Shown here: piece after piece, positions 36,690 to 46,431 of the stretch
Position numbering within the stretch: position 1 is the stretch's first letter
How the letters are laid out: each line of letters begins with the position of its first letter
Assembly: GCA_902534325.1 (NCBI GenBank)
Contig: CACAPQ010000001.1
Coordinates: 1-64,000 of the forward strand
Origin: Paracoccaceae bacterium
Lineage (GTDB): Bacteria > Pseudomonadota > Alphaproteobacteria > Rhodobacterales > Rhodobacteraceae
Direction: 5' to 3'
Length of the DNA stretch: 64,000 bases
Program-made: the position numbers and the translations under genes
The notes under the pieces: model-generated
Database searches by the model: none
What the model saw: only the letters and a program-made list of their open reading frames with translations
What the model was told of the DNA's origin: nothing

Positions 36690-38096
36690 ATGACTCTTAA
36701 CCATCCTGATAGACTGTTCCCCTCCGATACTTTTACTCGAGGTTTGGCACGAGAACTTTTTGAAAATATAGAAACACTTCCCATAATTTCACCCCACGGT
36801 CATTGTGACCCAAGTTGGTTTTCTGAAAATAAAAGGTTTCCAGATCCCGCTCAGCTTTTTGTTGTTCCTGATCATTATGTCTTTCGCATGTTGGTTAGCC
36901 AGGGCTTCACATTGAATGAGCTTGGAGTACAGACTCTAGACGGTAGTGTTTTTGAAAATGATCCACAAAAAATATGGAAAAAGTTTAGCGAAAATTATTA
37001 TCTGTTCAGGGGAACTCCAACAGCAATGTGGCTTGATTATTCTTTCGAAAAAGTTTTTGGAATATCTGAGCCACTTACGCCATTAAATAGTGATTTTTAC
37101 TTTAACCATATCGAAGAAAAATTATCTCAACCGGAATTTTTACCACAAGCACTTTTTGATAAATTTAATATTGAGACACTTGCCACAACGGATGCTGCCC
37201 TTAGCGAGTTATCCGATCATCAAAATATTAAAAGTTGTACTTGGGATGGACGGATTATACCAACTTATAGACCAGATAGTGTAATTGATCCTGATAATAT
37301 TGAATTTAAAAATAATCTTAGAATTCTTGGTGAACTTACTGATAATGATACCTGTTCATGGGATGGATACTTAAAAGCCCATAAATCAAGAAGACTATTC
37401 TTTAAAGAAATGGGTGCTACAGCTTCAGATCATGGGCATCCAACCGCAAGAACCGAAAATTTGTCATATACTCATGCGGAACAACTATTTAACCGTATTT
37501 TGGCAGAAGAGTTTAGTGCGGAAGACGCAGATAAGTTCAGAGGCCAAATGTTAACAGAAATGGCTAAGATGAGCTGTGAAGATGGCTTAGTTATGCAAAT
37601 TCACCCTGGCTCTAGAAGAAACCATTCTAATAAAATTTTTAATCAGTTTGGCCTGGATAAAGGTTTTGATATCCCTGGGTGCACGGATTATGTCTCTGCA
37701 CTGAAACCACTTTTGGATGAAGTAGGTTTGAGGACCGACCTCACTATAATTCTATTTACCCTTGATGAAACCAGCTATTCTAGAGAATTGGCTCCAATGG
37801 CAGGGGTCTATCCAGCTCTAAAGCTTGGCCCACCTTGGTGGTTCTTTGATAGCTATGAAGGCATGAAACGTTTTCGCGAAAGCACAACAGAGACTTGTGG
37901 GTTTTATAATACGGTGGGCTTCAATGATGATACGAGAGCTTTCTGTTCGATACCTGCTCGTCATGATGTTGCACGTAGAGTAGATTGTGCTTATTTGGCG
38001 GAATTGGTTTCTTCTGGCCGTTTACGAGAGAATGAGGCCCATGAAGTATCTTATGATTTGGCCTATAGGCTGGCAAAAAGTGCATATAAAATATGA
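36690..38096 (+). CDS. uxaC: Glucuronate isomerase
   Basis: This 468-residue UxaC-family enzyme (amidohydrolase-like TIM barrel) interconverts D-glucuronate and D-fructuronate, or galacturonate and tagaturonate, in the cytoplasm. The metal-ligand motif ISPHGHCDPSWF lies at about 30-41, the late conserved GGPWWFFDS-type LGPPWWFFDSYEGM near 388 and a C-terminal PARHDVARR near 430. The ATG of uxuB overlaps its stop by 4 bases. The next enzyme, mannonate dehydratase UxuA, is not in the window. Confidence 0.93.
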   Translation: MTLNHPDRLFPSDTFTRGLARELFENIETLPIISPHGHCDPSWFSENKRFPDPAQLFVVPDHYVFRMLVSQGFTLNELGVQTLDGSVFENDPQKIWKKFSENYYLFRGTPTAMWLDYSFEKVFGISEPLTPLNSDFYFNHIEEKLSQPEFLPQALFDKFNIETLATTDAALSELSDHQNIKSCTWDGRIIPTYRPDSVIDPDNIEFKNNLRILGELTDNDTCSWDGYLKAHKSRRLFFKEMGATASDHGHPTARTENLSYTHAEQLFNRILAEEFSAEDADKFRGQMLTEMAKMSCEDGLVMQIHPGSRRNHSNKIFNQFGLDKGFDIPGCTDYVSALKPLLDEVGLRTDLTIILFTLDETSYSRELAPMAGVYPALKLGPPWWFFDSYEGMKRFRESTTETCGFYNTVGFNDDTRAFCSIPARHDVARRVDCAYLAELVSSGRLRENEAHEVSYDLAYRLAKSAYKI

Positions 38097-39568
38097 GCAT
38101 GATTTTAAATGAAGCAGAGTTAAAAAAGCTCCCAAGGCCAATTCGTAAAAAACCAAAAATTACGCCAAAAATTATGCACTTTGGCCCAGGTGCATTCTTT
38201 CGTTCATTTGTTGCCAGTTTAATAGATGATGTTAATCGACGAGATGTTAAAAAGTGGGGAATAATTGCCGTTTCCTTAAATAGTGAAGATACCTTCAACA
38301 AATTAGCTGGCCAAGATTTCGTATTTAACTCTTGGTCACTGTCGAGTACAAAAAAACGGGTTCAACAGGTTTCGTCAATAAGTGATCTTCATGTTGCCAA
38401 AAAAGATGTTCAGTTTGTTTTAGATGCATTATCGGATGAGCAAATAGAAATTGTTTCACTCACAATCACAGAAAAGGGATATTACTACAATTCGGATAAA
38501 AAAGAACTAGATTTTCGCAACCAAAACATAATTGATGATCTGGAAAATCCAGAAAATCCAAAAACAGCAGTTGGCTTTTTAGTAGCTGGACTTAGGAGTC
38601 GCTATCTAAATAGGAAAGCTCCATTTACAATTTTGAGTTGTGACAACCTACCAAACAATGGTGCTGTTATTAAAAAAGTTGTTCTAGATTTCGCCCAAAA
38701 ACTCGATGCCAATTTCGCTAAATGGATATCAAAAAATGTCTATTTCCCATCTTCTATGGTTGATAGAATAACGCCTGCAACTGCAAGTCAGGATATTATA
38801 AACTTTGCCAATGAATTTGGATTTTATGATCCTGCTCTTGTTATTCATGAAGAATTTTTTCAGTGGGTCATTGAAGATAAATTTCCGTCTGAAAGACCTC
38901 AATTTGAGTTGGCTGGCATTCAGATGGTAAAAAATGTTGAGCTACATGAAAAAATGAAATTACGTTGCCTAAATGGAACGCATTCCGCGCTTGCTTATTT
39001 GGGTTATTTGGCAGGATTCAATACTATAGCAGAGTGTGTATCGGATAAAAAAATAGCCAATTACATTTTATATTTGTGGGAAAAAGAAATTATTCCAACC
39101 CTGGAAGCGCCTGAGGGAGAAGATTTAAATGACTATTGTAACGAGTTATTGGGACGTTATCAAAACCCCGCAATAGAGCATAGAACATGGCAGATTGCGA
39201 TGGATGGAAGCCAGAAATTGCCGCAGAGAATACTTGAAACAGTTGATGATCTTCTTAAACATCGAAGGAGTTTTCAGGGTTTGGCTTTGGCTATTGCTGC
39301 ATGGATAAAATATGCAACTGGGGTAGATTTAAATGGGGCGACCATAGATGTTCGTGATCCTTTGGCAAATGATTTTGCCATTATCGCCAAAAAATCAAAA
39401 ACAAGTGAGCATTACGTCGACTCTATTTTGGATCTAAGTAAAGTTTTCCCTGAAAATTTAAGAAAAAGCTCAATTTTCAGAGAAGCGATACAAAATTCTC
39501 ATAAGTTGTTGGAACAATATGGCAGTCTTGATTCAATCAAAAAACTGATGGTTGCTTTAGAAAAATGA
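38093..39568 (+). CDS. uxuB: Mannitol-dehydrogenase-family protein, probable fructuronate reductase
   Basis: The 491-residue polyol dehydrogenase starts the catalytic part at KIMHFGPGAFFRSFVASL (about 24-41, NAD site), with ILSCDNLPNNG (about 179-189) and the conserved MKLRCLNGTHSALAYLGYLAG near 285-305. In the family the Lys and Asn/His there are catalytic. Coupling to uxaC points to fructuronate reductase (UxuB, fructuronate to mannonate with NADH) rather than mannitol dehydrogenase. Both genes serve uronate use, perhaps of algal uronates. Confidence 0.85.
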   Translation: MSMILNEAELKKLPRPIRKKPKITPKIMHFGPGAFFRSFVASLIDDVNRRDVKKWGIIAVSLNSEDTFNKLAGQDFVFNSWSLSSTKKRVQQVSSISDLHVAKKDVQFVLDALSDEQIEIVSLTITEKGYYYNSDKKELDFRNQNIIDDLENPENPKTAVGFLVAGLRSRYLNRKAPFTILSCDNLPNNGAVIKKVVLDFAQKLDANFAKWISKNVYFPSSMVDRITPATASQDIINFANEFGFYDPALVIHEEFFQWVIEDKFPSERPQFELAGIQMVKNVELHEKMKLRCLNGTHSALAYLGYLAGFNTIAECVSDKKIANYILYLWEKEIIPTLEAPEGEDLNDYCNELLGRYQNPAIEHRTWQIAMDGSQKLPQRILETVDDLLKHRRSFQGLALAIAAWIKYATGVDLNGATIDVRDPLANDFAIIAKKSKTSEHYVDSILDLSKVFPENLRKSSIFREAIQNSHKLLEQYGSLDSIKKLMVALEK

Positions 39569-39663
39569 TATCGTTGGAAACGACATTATTGTCGTGAATC
39601 GATGCGAAAAAATTTCGTTGAAAGTTTTGTTTAAAACAGTTGAAATTTTTTTAGAGTCTACTG

Positions 39664-40257
39664 ATGAATGACCCTTGGGAAAAACTGCTTGAAACAGCTA
39701 AAAAAGTCCATTTGGCCAACGGTAAATTACAAGACTTTTGTCCCTTTCCTAAAGATATAAAAAAGCAGGAGTTCCATCCCTTTCATATTCCCGCAAGTGA
39801 TTTAATCCAAAATGAAACTGACTTGCTAACAGAAGACTATGCTGAACTGCGAGACGCATTTATTTCGGCAAGTCCTCATGCACACTGGCGTCAAACTTAT
39901 AAAGGTACCATTATTGGTCAAAAATTTCTAAATGAATTTGGCTGTTATGGTTTGATTGGACCCGAAAGCCCTTTTCAAAGTGAAAAAATCCGTGCATGGG
40001 TCGTGTATATGCCAAAGAAGTTTTATTACCCTTGGCATCATCATCCTGCCGAAGAGATGTATCTTTGTTTGGCTGGGGAGGCGGTTTTTCGTCGGGAAAA
40101 TTGTCCTGATGTTCGACTTAGTTCGGGTGGCATAATGGAACATTCAGCCAACCAACCTCACTCTATGGAGACTGTGGAACATCCAATAATGGCTTACGTT
40201 GTATGGCGAAACGAATTTGGTACCAAGCCTGTCCTGACTTTTGAAGATGCTCGGTAA
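39664..40257 (+). CDS. DMSP-lyase-type cupin (DddL/DddQ-like)
   Basis: The 197-residue protein carries the pattern I know from DMSP lyases of marine alphaproteobacteria: PHAHWRQTY (71-79), FGCYGLIGPESPF (92-104), then the cupin metal site YYPWHHHPAEEMYLCLAGEA with H125, H127, E131 and Y133, and the second site QPHSMET (H166). These enzymes cleave dimethylsulfoniopropionate to dimethyl sulfide and acrylate. The gene stands by itself after uxuB and 7 bases before a convergent gene. A related cupin of other function is possible, so no symbol is given. Confidence 0.72.
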   Translation: MNDPWEKLLETAKKVHLANGKLQDFCPFPKDIKKQEFHPFHIPASDLIQNETDLLTEDYAELRDAFISASPHAHWRQTYKGTIIGQKFLNEFGCYGLIGPESPFQSEKIRAWVVYMPKKFYYPWHHHPAEEMYLCLAGEAVFRRENCPDVRLSSGGIMEHSANQPHSMETVEHPIMAYVVWRNEFGTKPVLTFEDAR

Positions 40258-40264
40258 GTTGGTA

Positions 40265-40831
40265 TTATTTTGAGAGACTCGGTCTAATAGTTTTACTTAA
40301 TTTTTCTATCGCGAGCGCAAGGTGTTTTTGGTTGATATTGTAGTCACCAAGCTTCAACCTAATTAAATGAGCTGCCCTCAATACATCTGAATGTGTGGAT
40401 CCAATCGGTGGAATAAATCGATAAGATGCTATTTCAATAAGGAGCCCCAATGGATCTTGGAAATATATAGAATCCATGAATCCGCGGTCTTTGGCTCCGG
40501 AATGAGCTATCTTTCGTTTTTCCAAACGCTCAATAATTTGGGAGAAACTCGCACTGCTAACATCGAATGCAATGTGGTGAACTGACCCAATTTCGGTTCC
40601 CACTTTTGACTTGTCTGGCGAACGTTTTTCGTCGGTAAATATAGTAACTAAACGGCTGTCACCTGGATCAAAGTACAGATGGTTTTCATCAGGATTGTCC
40701 AAGTTGGGTTGCTCAAAAATAAACGGCATACCGAGGACACCCTCCCAGAAGTCGATAGAGGTTTTTTTATCTGCTCCATTAAGTGTTATGTGATGCAGGC
40801 CCTGTGATTGGACAACGGGTGAGGCTACCAT
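40265..40831 (-). CDS. Glyoxalase/VOC-superfamily dioxygenase-like protein
   Basis: The 188-residue protein has two beta-alpha-beta modules: LHHITLNGADKKTSIDFWEG (about 12-31) and VHHIAFDVSSASFSQIIERL (about 83-102). The metal ligands fit H14, H84 and the Glu in LLIEIASYRF (about 133). The layout matches ring-cleaving or hydroquinone-type VOC dioxygenases, but it is shorter than the two-domain forms. The substrate is unknown. It is divergent from glpD and convergent with the DMSP-lyase-like gene. Confidence 0.75.
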   Translation of the reverse strand: MVASPVVQSQGLHHITLNGADKKTSIDFWEGVLGMPFIFEQPNLDNPDENHLYFDPGDSRLVTIFTDEKRSPDKSKVGTEIGSVHHIAFDVSSASFSQIIERLEKRKIAHSGAKDRGFMDSIYFQDPLGLLIEIASYRFIPPIGSTHSDVLRAAHLIRLKLGDYNINQKHLALAIEKLSKTIRPSLSK

Positions 40832-40985
40832 TAGACTACTCCTTTTACTAAATAATGATTTAGTATTTTGTTTTGAGATTTGAATAAGAAAGTAAAAATA
40901 ATCTCTTTTTGACCGTGCTTTACCTGATATTCCTATTTTAAAATTTAAATTTTATGTTTATTGAAATCCTGTTGAGGAACTTCAC

Positions 40986-42557
40986 GTGAGCAAATCAAAA
41001 ACAAAAGAGGTAGACCTGTTCGTTATCGGAGGCGGTATCAATGGATGTGGTATTGCCCGCGATGCGGTTGGCCGCGGCTTATCTGTAACTTTGGCGGAAA
41101 TGAATGATATCGGAGGAGCAACATCGTCTTCATCTACAAAGCTGTTCCACGGAGGCTTACGTTATCTAGAGTACTTTGAATTTCGATTAGTGAGGGAATC
41201 CCTCATAGAGCGCGAAGTTCTTTTAAGAATGATGCCTCATATTTCTTGGCCAATGCGTTTTGTTCTGCCGCTAAGCTCTGAAATGCGATTTGAAAATTCT
41301 ACCCCAACATCTCGGTTGCTAAATGTTTTAATGCCATGGGCTAAAGGAAAACGGCCGGCCTGGCTGATCCGACTAGGGCTTTTTTTGTATGATAATTTAG
41401 GTGGACAAAAAATTTTGCCTGGTACGTCAAGCATTTCACTCGGTAAGGACTTGGCGGGAAATGCCTTAAAAAAGAAATTTAAAAAAGCTTTTGAGTATTC
41501 AGATTGCTGGATTGAAGACAATAAACTTGTTGTGCTAAACGCTCTTGATGCTAGAAATCGTGGTGCAGATATATTGACGCGCACAAAAGTAATCGAAGCC
41601 AAGCGTGAAAAAAATTTCTGGAAAATAATTGTGGAAAACCAACTCACTAAAGAGGTTCAAGAACATCATGCCAAAGTTCTAATAAATGCGGCTGGCCCAT
41701 GGGTCGCTGATGTTATTAATACCAAACTTCATTTAAACTCTGAAGATAATGTACGTTTAGTTCGGGGTAGCCATATTGTAGTTACCAAGTTGTATGATCA
41801 TGATAAGTGTTATTTTTTTCAAGGGACTGATGGTCGAATAATATTTTCTATACCATACGAGTATGACTTTACATTAATTGGTACGACGGATACTGATCAT
41901 GATAATATCGGAATAAAACCAATTTGCAGTGATACAGAGAGAGATTATCTTTTAAATTTCGCTTCTCAGTATTTTTCCACAGAAATTTCTTCGCAGGATG
42001 TTGTCTGGAGTTATTCGGGTGTTCGCCCTCTTTACGATGATGGAATGGAAAATGCTTCAGCAGCAACGCGCGATTATGTTCTAAAATTAGAGCACAGTGC
42101 CGGTATTGCACCGCTTCTGAATATATTTGGGGGAAAGATCACAACGTATAGAAAATTAGCAGAGGCTGCTATTTTGGAGACTGCTAAATTTTTTCCCGAT
42201 TTGAAGGGGTCTTGGACAGCAAACTCTTCTTTACCCGGAGGAGATTTTCCGGTTCAGGATGTGGCTAAACTCATTAAAAAGCTTCAGTCTGATTTTAATT
42301 TCTTAACCGAAATAAGAGCAAAAAGGCTCTTTCGAGCCTATGGTCTAAACGCTTGGGAACTTTTGAAAGGTGCTTCTAAGTTAGAAGATTTAGGCGAACA
42401 ATTTGGTGAGTTCTTAACTCAGAGAGAAGTTGAATACTTAAGGAAGAACGAGTTTGCAATGGAGGCTGACGATATTATCTGGAGGCGTACCAAGTTAGGT
42501 CTTAAAATGTCGGCGCACGATAAAAAACGGCTAAGTGAATATCTAAAGATATCATAA
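40986..42557 (+). CDS. glpD: Glycerol-3-phosphate dehydrogenase (FAD, aerobic)
   Basis: GTG 40986 follows TTGAGGAAC. The 523 residues have the FAD motif DLFVIGGGINGCGIARDAVG (10-29), SSSSTKLFHGGLRYLEY (about 47-63), the family GTTDTDHD region and IFGGKITTYRKLAEAA (about 381-396). GlpD sits on the inner membrane, oxidises glycerol 3-phosphate to dihydroxyacetone phosphate and feeds quinones. glpK follows after 54 bases. No glpF transporter or repressor was found nearby. Confidence 0.94.
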   Translation: MSKSKTKEVDLFVIGGGINGCGIARDAVGRGLSVTLAEMNDIGGATSSSSTKLFHGGLRYLEYFEFRLVRESLIEREVLLRMMPHISWPMRFVLPLSSEMRFENSTPTSRLLNVLMPWAKGKRPAWLIRLGLFLYDNLGGQKILPGTSSISLGKDLAGNALKKKFKKAFEYSDCWIEDNKLVVLNALDARNRGADILTRTKVIEAKREKNFWKIIVENQLTKEVQEHHAKVLINAAGPWVADVINTKLHLNSEDNVRLVRGSHIVVTKLYDHDKCYFFQGTDGRIIFSIPYEYDFTLIGTTDTDHDNIGIKPICSDTERDYLLNFASQYFSTEISSQDVVWSYSGVRPLYDDGMENASAATRDYVLKLEHSAGIAPLLNIFGGKITTYRKLAEAAILETAKFFPDLKGSWTANSSLPGGDFPVQDVAKLIKKLQSDFNFLTEIRAKRLFRAYGLNAWELLKGASKLEDLGEQFGEFLTQREVEYLRKNEFAMEADDIIWRRTKLGLKMSAHDKKRLSEYLKIS

Positions 42558-42611
42558 AACTTGCAAGATATTTTTCTTTATCGTTAAGTTCTACCAAATT
42601 TTGGAGGAACA

Positions 42612-44105
42612 ATGTCTTTTATCTTAGCAATTGATCAAGGAACGACTTCTAGCCGGTCAATTATTTTTGATAAAAACCTCAAAATAATTGGATCAGCACA
42701 AGAAGAATTTACTCAGCATTTTCCTCAGAGCGGTTGGGTCGAGCACAATCCAAAAGATTTATTAAATACCACCATTGATACTTGCAAATCAGCATTAAAT
42801 CAAAAGTCTATTAACCCAAAAAAAATAGCGGCGATTGGGATTACAAACCAGCGTGAAACAACCTTAGTTTGGGATAAAAATACGGGTGAACCTGTCTATA
42901 ATGCGATTGTTTGGCAGGATCGAAGGACAGCGTCTCATTGTGAAGAGCTTCGCAAAAAGGGGTATGAAAAGAAAGTTACAGATATTACTGGTTTGTTGTT
43001 AGACCCTTACTTTTCTTCAACGAAATTAGCTTGGATCCTTGATAATGTTGAAGGCGTAAGATCGAGAGCAGAGGCGGGCAATCTGCTCTTTGGGACTGTC
43101 GATAGTTACCTGATTTGGCATCTTACAGGACGTCAAAGTCATGTAACCGACGCAACCAATGCCGCCAGGACAATGCTCTATGATATCAGAAACGGTGCTT
43201 GGAGCACAGAGATGTGTGATATGTTAAATATTCCGATTAAAATGTTGCCCGAAGTGTGTGACTGCGCTGCAGACTTTGGATTAACATCACAAGAAATTTT
43301 TGGGGTATCTATCCCTATTAAGGGTGTCGCTGGGGATCAACATGCTGCAACACTTGGACAGGCTTGTTTCGAGCCTGGAATGATGAAATCAACTTATGGT
43401 ACGGGTTGTTTTGCGCTGCTTAACACCGGTGATACAATAGTCAGTTCTCATAACCGAATGTTAACCACAATAGGCTACCAACTTGATGGCAAAACAACTT
43501 ACGCGCTTGAAGGATCTATCTTTATTGCGGGAGCTGTTGTTCAGTGGTTGAGGGACGGATTGAAAATCTTGGCTAAAGCCTCTGAATCTGGTGATTTGGC
43601 AAAATTATCAGACAATAGTCAAAACCTAATTTTAGTGCCTGCATTTACAGGTTTGGGTGCACCCTACTGGAATGCTGAGTGTCGGGGTGCTGTATATGGT
43701 TTGACACGAAATTCTGGTCCAGCTGAGTTTTCCAGGGCGGCTTTAGAAAGTGTTGGCTTTCAAACGCGAGACTTACTTGAAGCAATGATTTCAGACTGGC
43801 AAGGTGGTGCAAAGGGCGGAGTTCTACGCGTAGATGGGGGCATGTCAGCGTCTGATTGGACGATGCAATTTTTATCAAATATTCTTAATGCACCTGTCGA
43901 TAGACCCGAAATCTTGGAAACGACGGCTATGGGAGCGGCTTGGTTGGCAGGGATGCGCGTTGGCCTTTATCCTGAACAAAGTGAGTTTGCAAAATCCTGG
44001 TCACTGGAAAAACGATTTCAACCTGACATGGATGATGAGTTAAGAGAGCAGCGATATAAAGACTGGAAATCAGCAGTGGCTGCAACTTTAGGGATTAGGA
44101 CTTAA
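42612..44105 (+). CDS. glpK: Glycerol kinase
   Basis: The 497 residues start with [17 protein letters not shown] (phosphate-1 motif), then [19 protein letters not shown] (about 77-95), WILDNVEG and [18 protein letters not shown] (about 406-423), all GlpK hallmarks of the FGGY kinases. It phosphorylates glycerol with ATP for GlpD. The ribosome site GGAGGA lies 6 bases before ATG 42612. It is 2 bases from the RraA-like gene, so they form one operon. Confidence 0.95.
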   Translation: MSFILAIDQGTTSSRSIIFDKNLKIIGSAQEEFTQHFPQSGWVEHNPKDLLNTTIDTCKSALNQKSINPKKIAAIGITNQRETTLVWDKNTGEPVYNAIVWQDRRTASHCEELRKKGYEKKVTDITGLLLDPYFSSTKLAWILDNVEGVRSRAEAGNLLFGTVDSYLIWHLTGRQSHVTDATNAARTMLYDIRNGAWSTEMCDMLNIPIKMLPEVCDCAADFGLTSQEIFGVSIPIKGVAGDQHAATLGQACFEPGMMKSTYGTGCFALLNTGDTIVSSHNRMLTTIGYQLDGKTTYALEGSIFIAGAVVQWLRDGLKILAKASESGDLAKLSDNSQNLILVPAFTGLGAPYWNAECRGAVYGLTRNSGPAEFSRAALESVGFQTRDLLEAMISDWQGGAKGGVLRVDGGMSASDWTMQFLSNILNAPVDRPEILETTAMGAAWLAGMRVGLYPEQSEFAKSWSLEKRFQPDMDDELREQRYKDWKSAVAATLGIRT

Positions 44106-44107
44106 AA

Positions 44108-44809
44108 ATGATTGAAGAACCAAAACCACTGACCATAAAAAAAAATTGGGAAAGACCCTCAAAAAAACAATTAAAAGCATTTGAGAATATACCAACTGGA
44201 TTTGTAACGGACGCTTTAAATGGGGAGGGAACATTATCAATCGATATTAAACCTGTTGGTGATGGAAGAGACATAAATTGTGTTGTTGTTGGAGCAGCTG
44301 TTACTGCTGGCAATAATGCAGCGGATATAATGGGTACATTGGCAGCTTTAAATTTCATTCAAGAAGATGATGTTTTAGTCGCTTCAGTTTCAGGTCATCA
44401 AGGTTGCGCTGCAGCTGGTGATAGAGTGATGGGTATGCTCAAAAACTGCGGCGGTGCGGGCTTTGTCACTGATGGCCCTATGCGCGATTATGCTGGATTA
44501 GTTGAGGTAGGTTTGCCAGCATGGTGTACAGGGTTAACGCCTGCATCTCCTTTTACAAAAGGTCCAGCAACTGTAGGTTTGCCTATTAATATTGGTGGAC
44601 AGGAAATAGAAAGTGGTGACGTTATTGTTGCAGATAGAGACGGGGTGGTTGTCGTCCCTTATAGCAAGATAGATTTTGTTATAACTCGTCTCTCCCAGGT
44701 TGCTGATTTGGAGTATTCTTTAGATGCAGAAGTGCGTGGCGGTCTAAAAATACCTGACCCAGTAAAAGAAATGATTTTAGATGATAATGTTAAATTTGTG
44801 GATGATTAA
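44108..44809 (+). CDS. RraA-family protein (possible HMG/CHA-type aldolase)
   Basis: The 233-residue protein shows the RraA/MenG fold: GFVTDALNGEGTLS (about 31-44), GQ-like VSGHQGCAAAGDRVM (about 96-110) and the metal-binding GFVTDGPMRDY (about 119-129, with R and D). Members are either RNase E inhibitors or class II 4-hydroxy-4-methyl-2-oxoglutarate/oxaloacetate aldolases. The length, longer than E. coli RraA, and the metabolic context favour an aldolase or decarboxylase. Its 3' end overlaps a convergent gene by 20 bases. Confidence 0.78.
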   Translation: MIEEPKPLTIKKNWERPSKKQLKAFENIPTGFVTDALNGEGTLSIDIKPVGDGRDINCVVVGAAVTAGNNAADIMGTLAALNFIQEDDVLVASVSGHQGCAAAGDRVMGMLKNCGGAGFVTDGPMRDYAGLVEVGLPAWCTGLTPASPFTKGPATVGLPINIGGQEIESGDVIVADRDGVVVVPYSKIDFVITRLSQVADLEYSLDAEVRGGLKIPDPVKEMILDDNVKFVDD

Positions 44810-45917
44810 TTTTGGTTTCATATAGTTTTACTTTGATCCCTCCATTATCTACAGCACTTGAAATATCCAAAAACTTTAACTCAGTCGCTTTAGCAAGGCC
44901 TGGATCGCTTGTGATAATGCCAACCTGCCAACCAATAAACTTTTCTGACAAAGTTTGACCCAGTGATCTATACAATGCGAATAGATTTTTACGATTTCCA
45001 ACGCGTTTTCCATATGGAGGATTTACTAACACAATACCCGGTTCTTGAGTTGGAGGTACTGCTCCACTTATAGAACTGGTTTCGAATTGACAGATTGTCT
45101 CAACATTTGCCTTCTTTGAATTCTTTATAGAATTCTGAATGGCGCCTTTATCCCTATCAGATCCATAAAATTTAAGTTTAGTCCTTTTTTGATTAACTTT
45201 TGTCAGCTCTTGGTATTCACTCTTTTTAAAGGAGGGCAGCTCCATAAAAGCGAAACTCCTTTTTCTGCCAGCAGGTAGACCTAATGCAATTTCTGCAGCT
45301 TCAATGACAATAGTCCCTGATCCACACATGGGATCATAAACCACTTGAGAACCGTCAAATTTCATTTTCTGTAAAAATAATGCTGCTAAAGTTTCCCGGA
45401 TTGGAGCTTTCCCGGTTGCAATTTTATAGCCACGTTTATGTAAGCCTTCTCCAGAACTATCCAGGCTGATGGTACATATGTCCGATGAAATTCGTGTTTT
45501 TATGATAATGTCAGAGTTAGGGTCTTCTTTAGCATTAATTTGATCACTTATTGCTTTAGATATTCGCTGGCTGGCCGCTCCGGAGTGATAAATTTTACTT
45601 TTCCTACAAACAGTTTCAACTCTAAATGATTTTTCATATTGAAGGAGGTTTTCCCAATTCAATTTATGCGAGAGCTTATCCAGTTGTGCTAGGTGTGTAA
45701 TTCGAAATGATGCAAATCGCACCAGCACTTTAGTTGCACCTCTCAAATAAAAATTTGCGCGCCAGACATCGTGCCAATCTCCAAAAAAACTAATACCCCC
45801 GACCTTCAATTTAGCCTTTTTGAATCCAAACTTTTTAATTTCGGCTAATAGCTCTCGCTCAAGACCGGGTACACAGGTTGAGAAAATTTCAAATTCTGCC
45901 GGCTTCATTTTAGACAC
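44790..45917 (-). CDS. THUMP-domain class I SAM-dependent RNA methyltransferase (RlmL/Trm14-like)
   Basis: The 375-residue protein has an N-terminal ferredoxin-like/THUMP region (about 1-155) and a C-terminal Rossmann methyltransferase with VVYDPMCGSGTIVIEAAEIA (about 195-214) and the catalytic VLVNPPYGKRVG (NPPY at about 305-308), the signature of N2-guanine RNA methylation. The N-terminal half of E. coli RlmL is the best-known relative. It lies 6 bases from rppH. It is one of the first genes of a seven-gene minus-strand run. The exact target base is not certain. Confidence 0.85.
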   Translation of the reverse strand: MSKMKPAEFEIFSTCVPGLERELLAEIKKFGFKKAKLKVGGISFFGDWHDVWRANFYLRGATKVLVRFASFRITHLAQLDKLSHKLNWENLLQYEKSFRVETVCRKSKIYHSGAASQRISKAISDQINAKEDPNSDIIIKTRISSDICTISLDSSGEGLHKRGYKIATGKAPIRETLAALFLQKMKFDGSQVVYDPMCGSGTIVIEAAEIALGLPAGRKRSFAFMELPSFKKSEYQELTKVNQKRTKLKFYGSDRDKGAIQNSIKNSKKANVETICQFETSSISGAVPPTQEPGIVLVNPPYGKRVGNRKNLFALYRSLGQTLSEKFIGWQVGIITSDPGLAKATELKFLDISSAVDNGGIKVKLYETKINHPQI

Positions 45918-45923
45918 TAAAAG

Positions 45924-46409
45924 TCATTTAATAAGGTGGCCAAGTTCAGAAAATACTTTTTGATAAACTTTTACTTTGAAGGGTACAATCGAAGATAAAA
46001 GATCTTTTTTTGATTTCCATGCCCACTCAGAAAACTCAGGTTCTTCAGTGACTATATTTATGTCGGAGTCTTTTCCTAGGAACTCAAATGCAAACCATTT
46101 TTGTTCTTGTCCTCTGTATTGGCCGTTCCACAGCTTAGGGATAAGTTCGACCGGAATATCGTAGGACAACCATCCAGCCGTTGCGCCAATTAAGCGAGCC
46201 TGGCTACAATGTATGCCAGTTTCTTCAGATAATTCTCTAAAAGCGGCAGTTTCAGGAGTTTCACCTTCATCTATACCCCCCTGTGGCATTTGCCACGCGT
46301 CAGTATTATTATCTATTCTTTTCCCAGCAAAAATATGTCCCTTGGTGTTAATTAAAACCATGCCAACATTTTTACGGTATTTTAGCTTTGAAACGTCAAT
46401 GACGTTCAT
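45924..46409 (-). CDS. rppH: RNA pyrophosphohydrolase (Nudix)
   Basis: The 161 residues contain the Nudix box GGIDEGETPETAAFRELSEE at 44-63, continuing TGI, with RKNVGMVLIN before it and the RppH-like WQMPQGG (39-45) and YDIPVELIPKLWNGQYRGQ-type tail. RppH removes pyrophosphate from the 5' end of mRNA to start decay. It follows ctpA after 22 bases in the minus-strand operon, an order I recognise from alphaproteobacteria. Confidence 0.92.
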   Translation of the reverse strand: MNVIDVSKLKYRKNVGMVLINTKGHIFAGKRIDNNTDAWQMPQGGIDEGETPETAAFRELSEETGIHCSQARLIGATAGWLSYDIPVELIPKLWNGQYRGQEQKWFAFEFLGKDSDINIVTEEPEFSEWAWKSKKDLLSSIVPFKVKVYQKVFSELGHLIK

Positions 46410-46431
46410 TGTAAGGGCCTTTTTTATCTAT

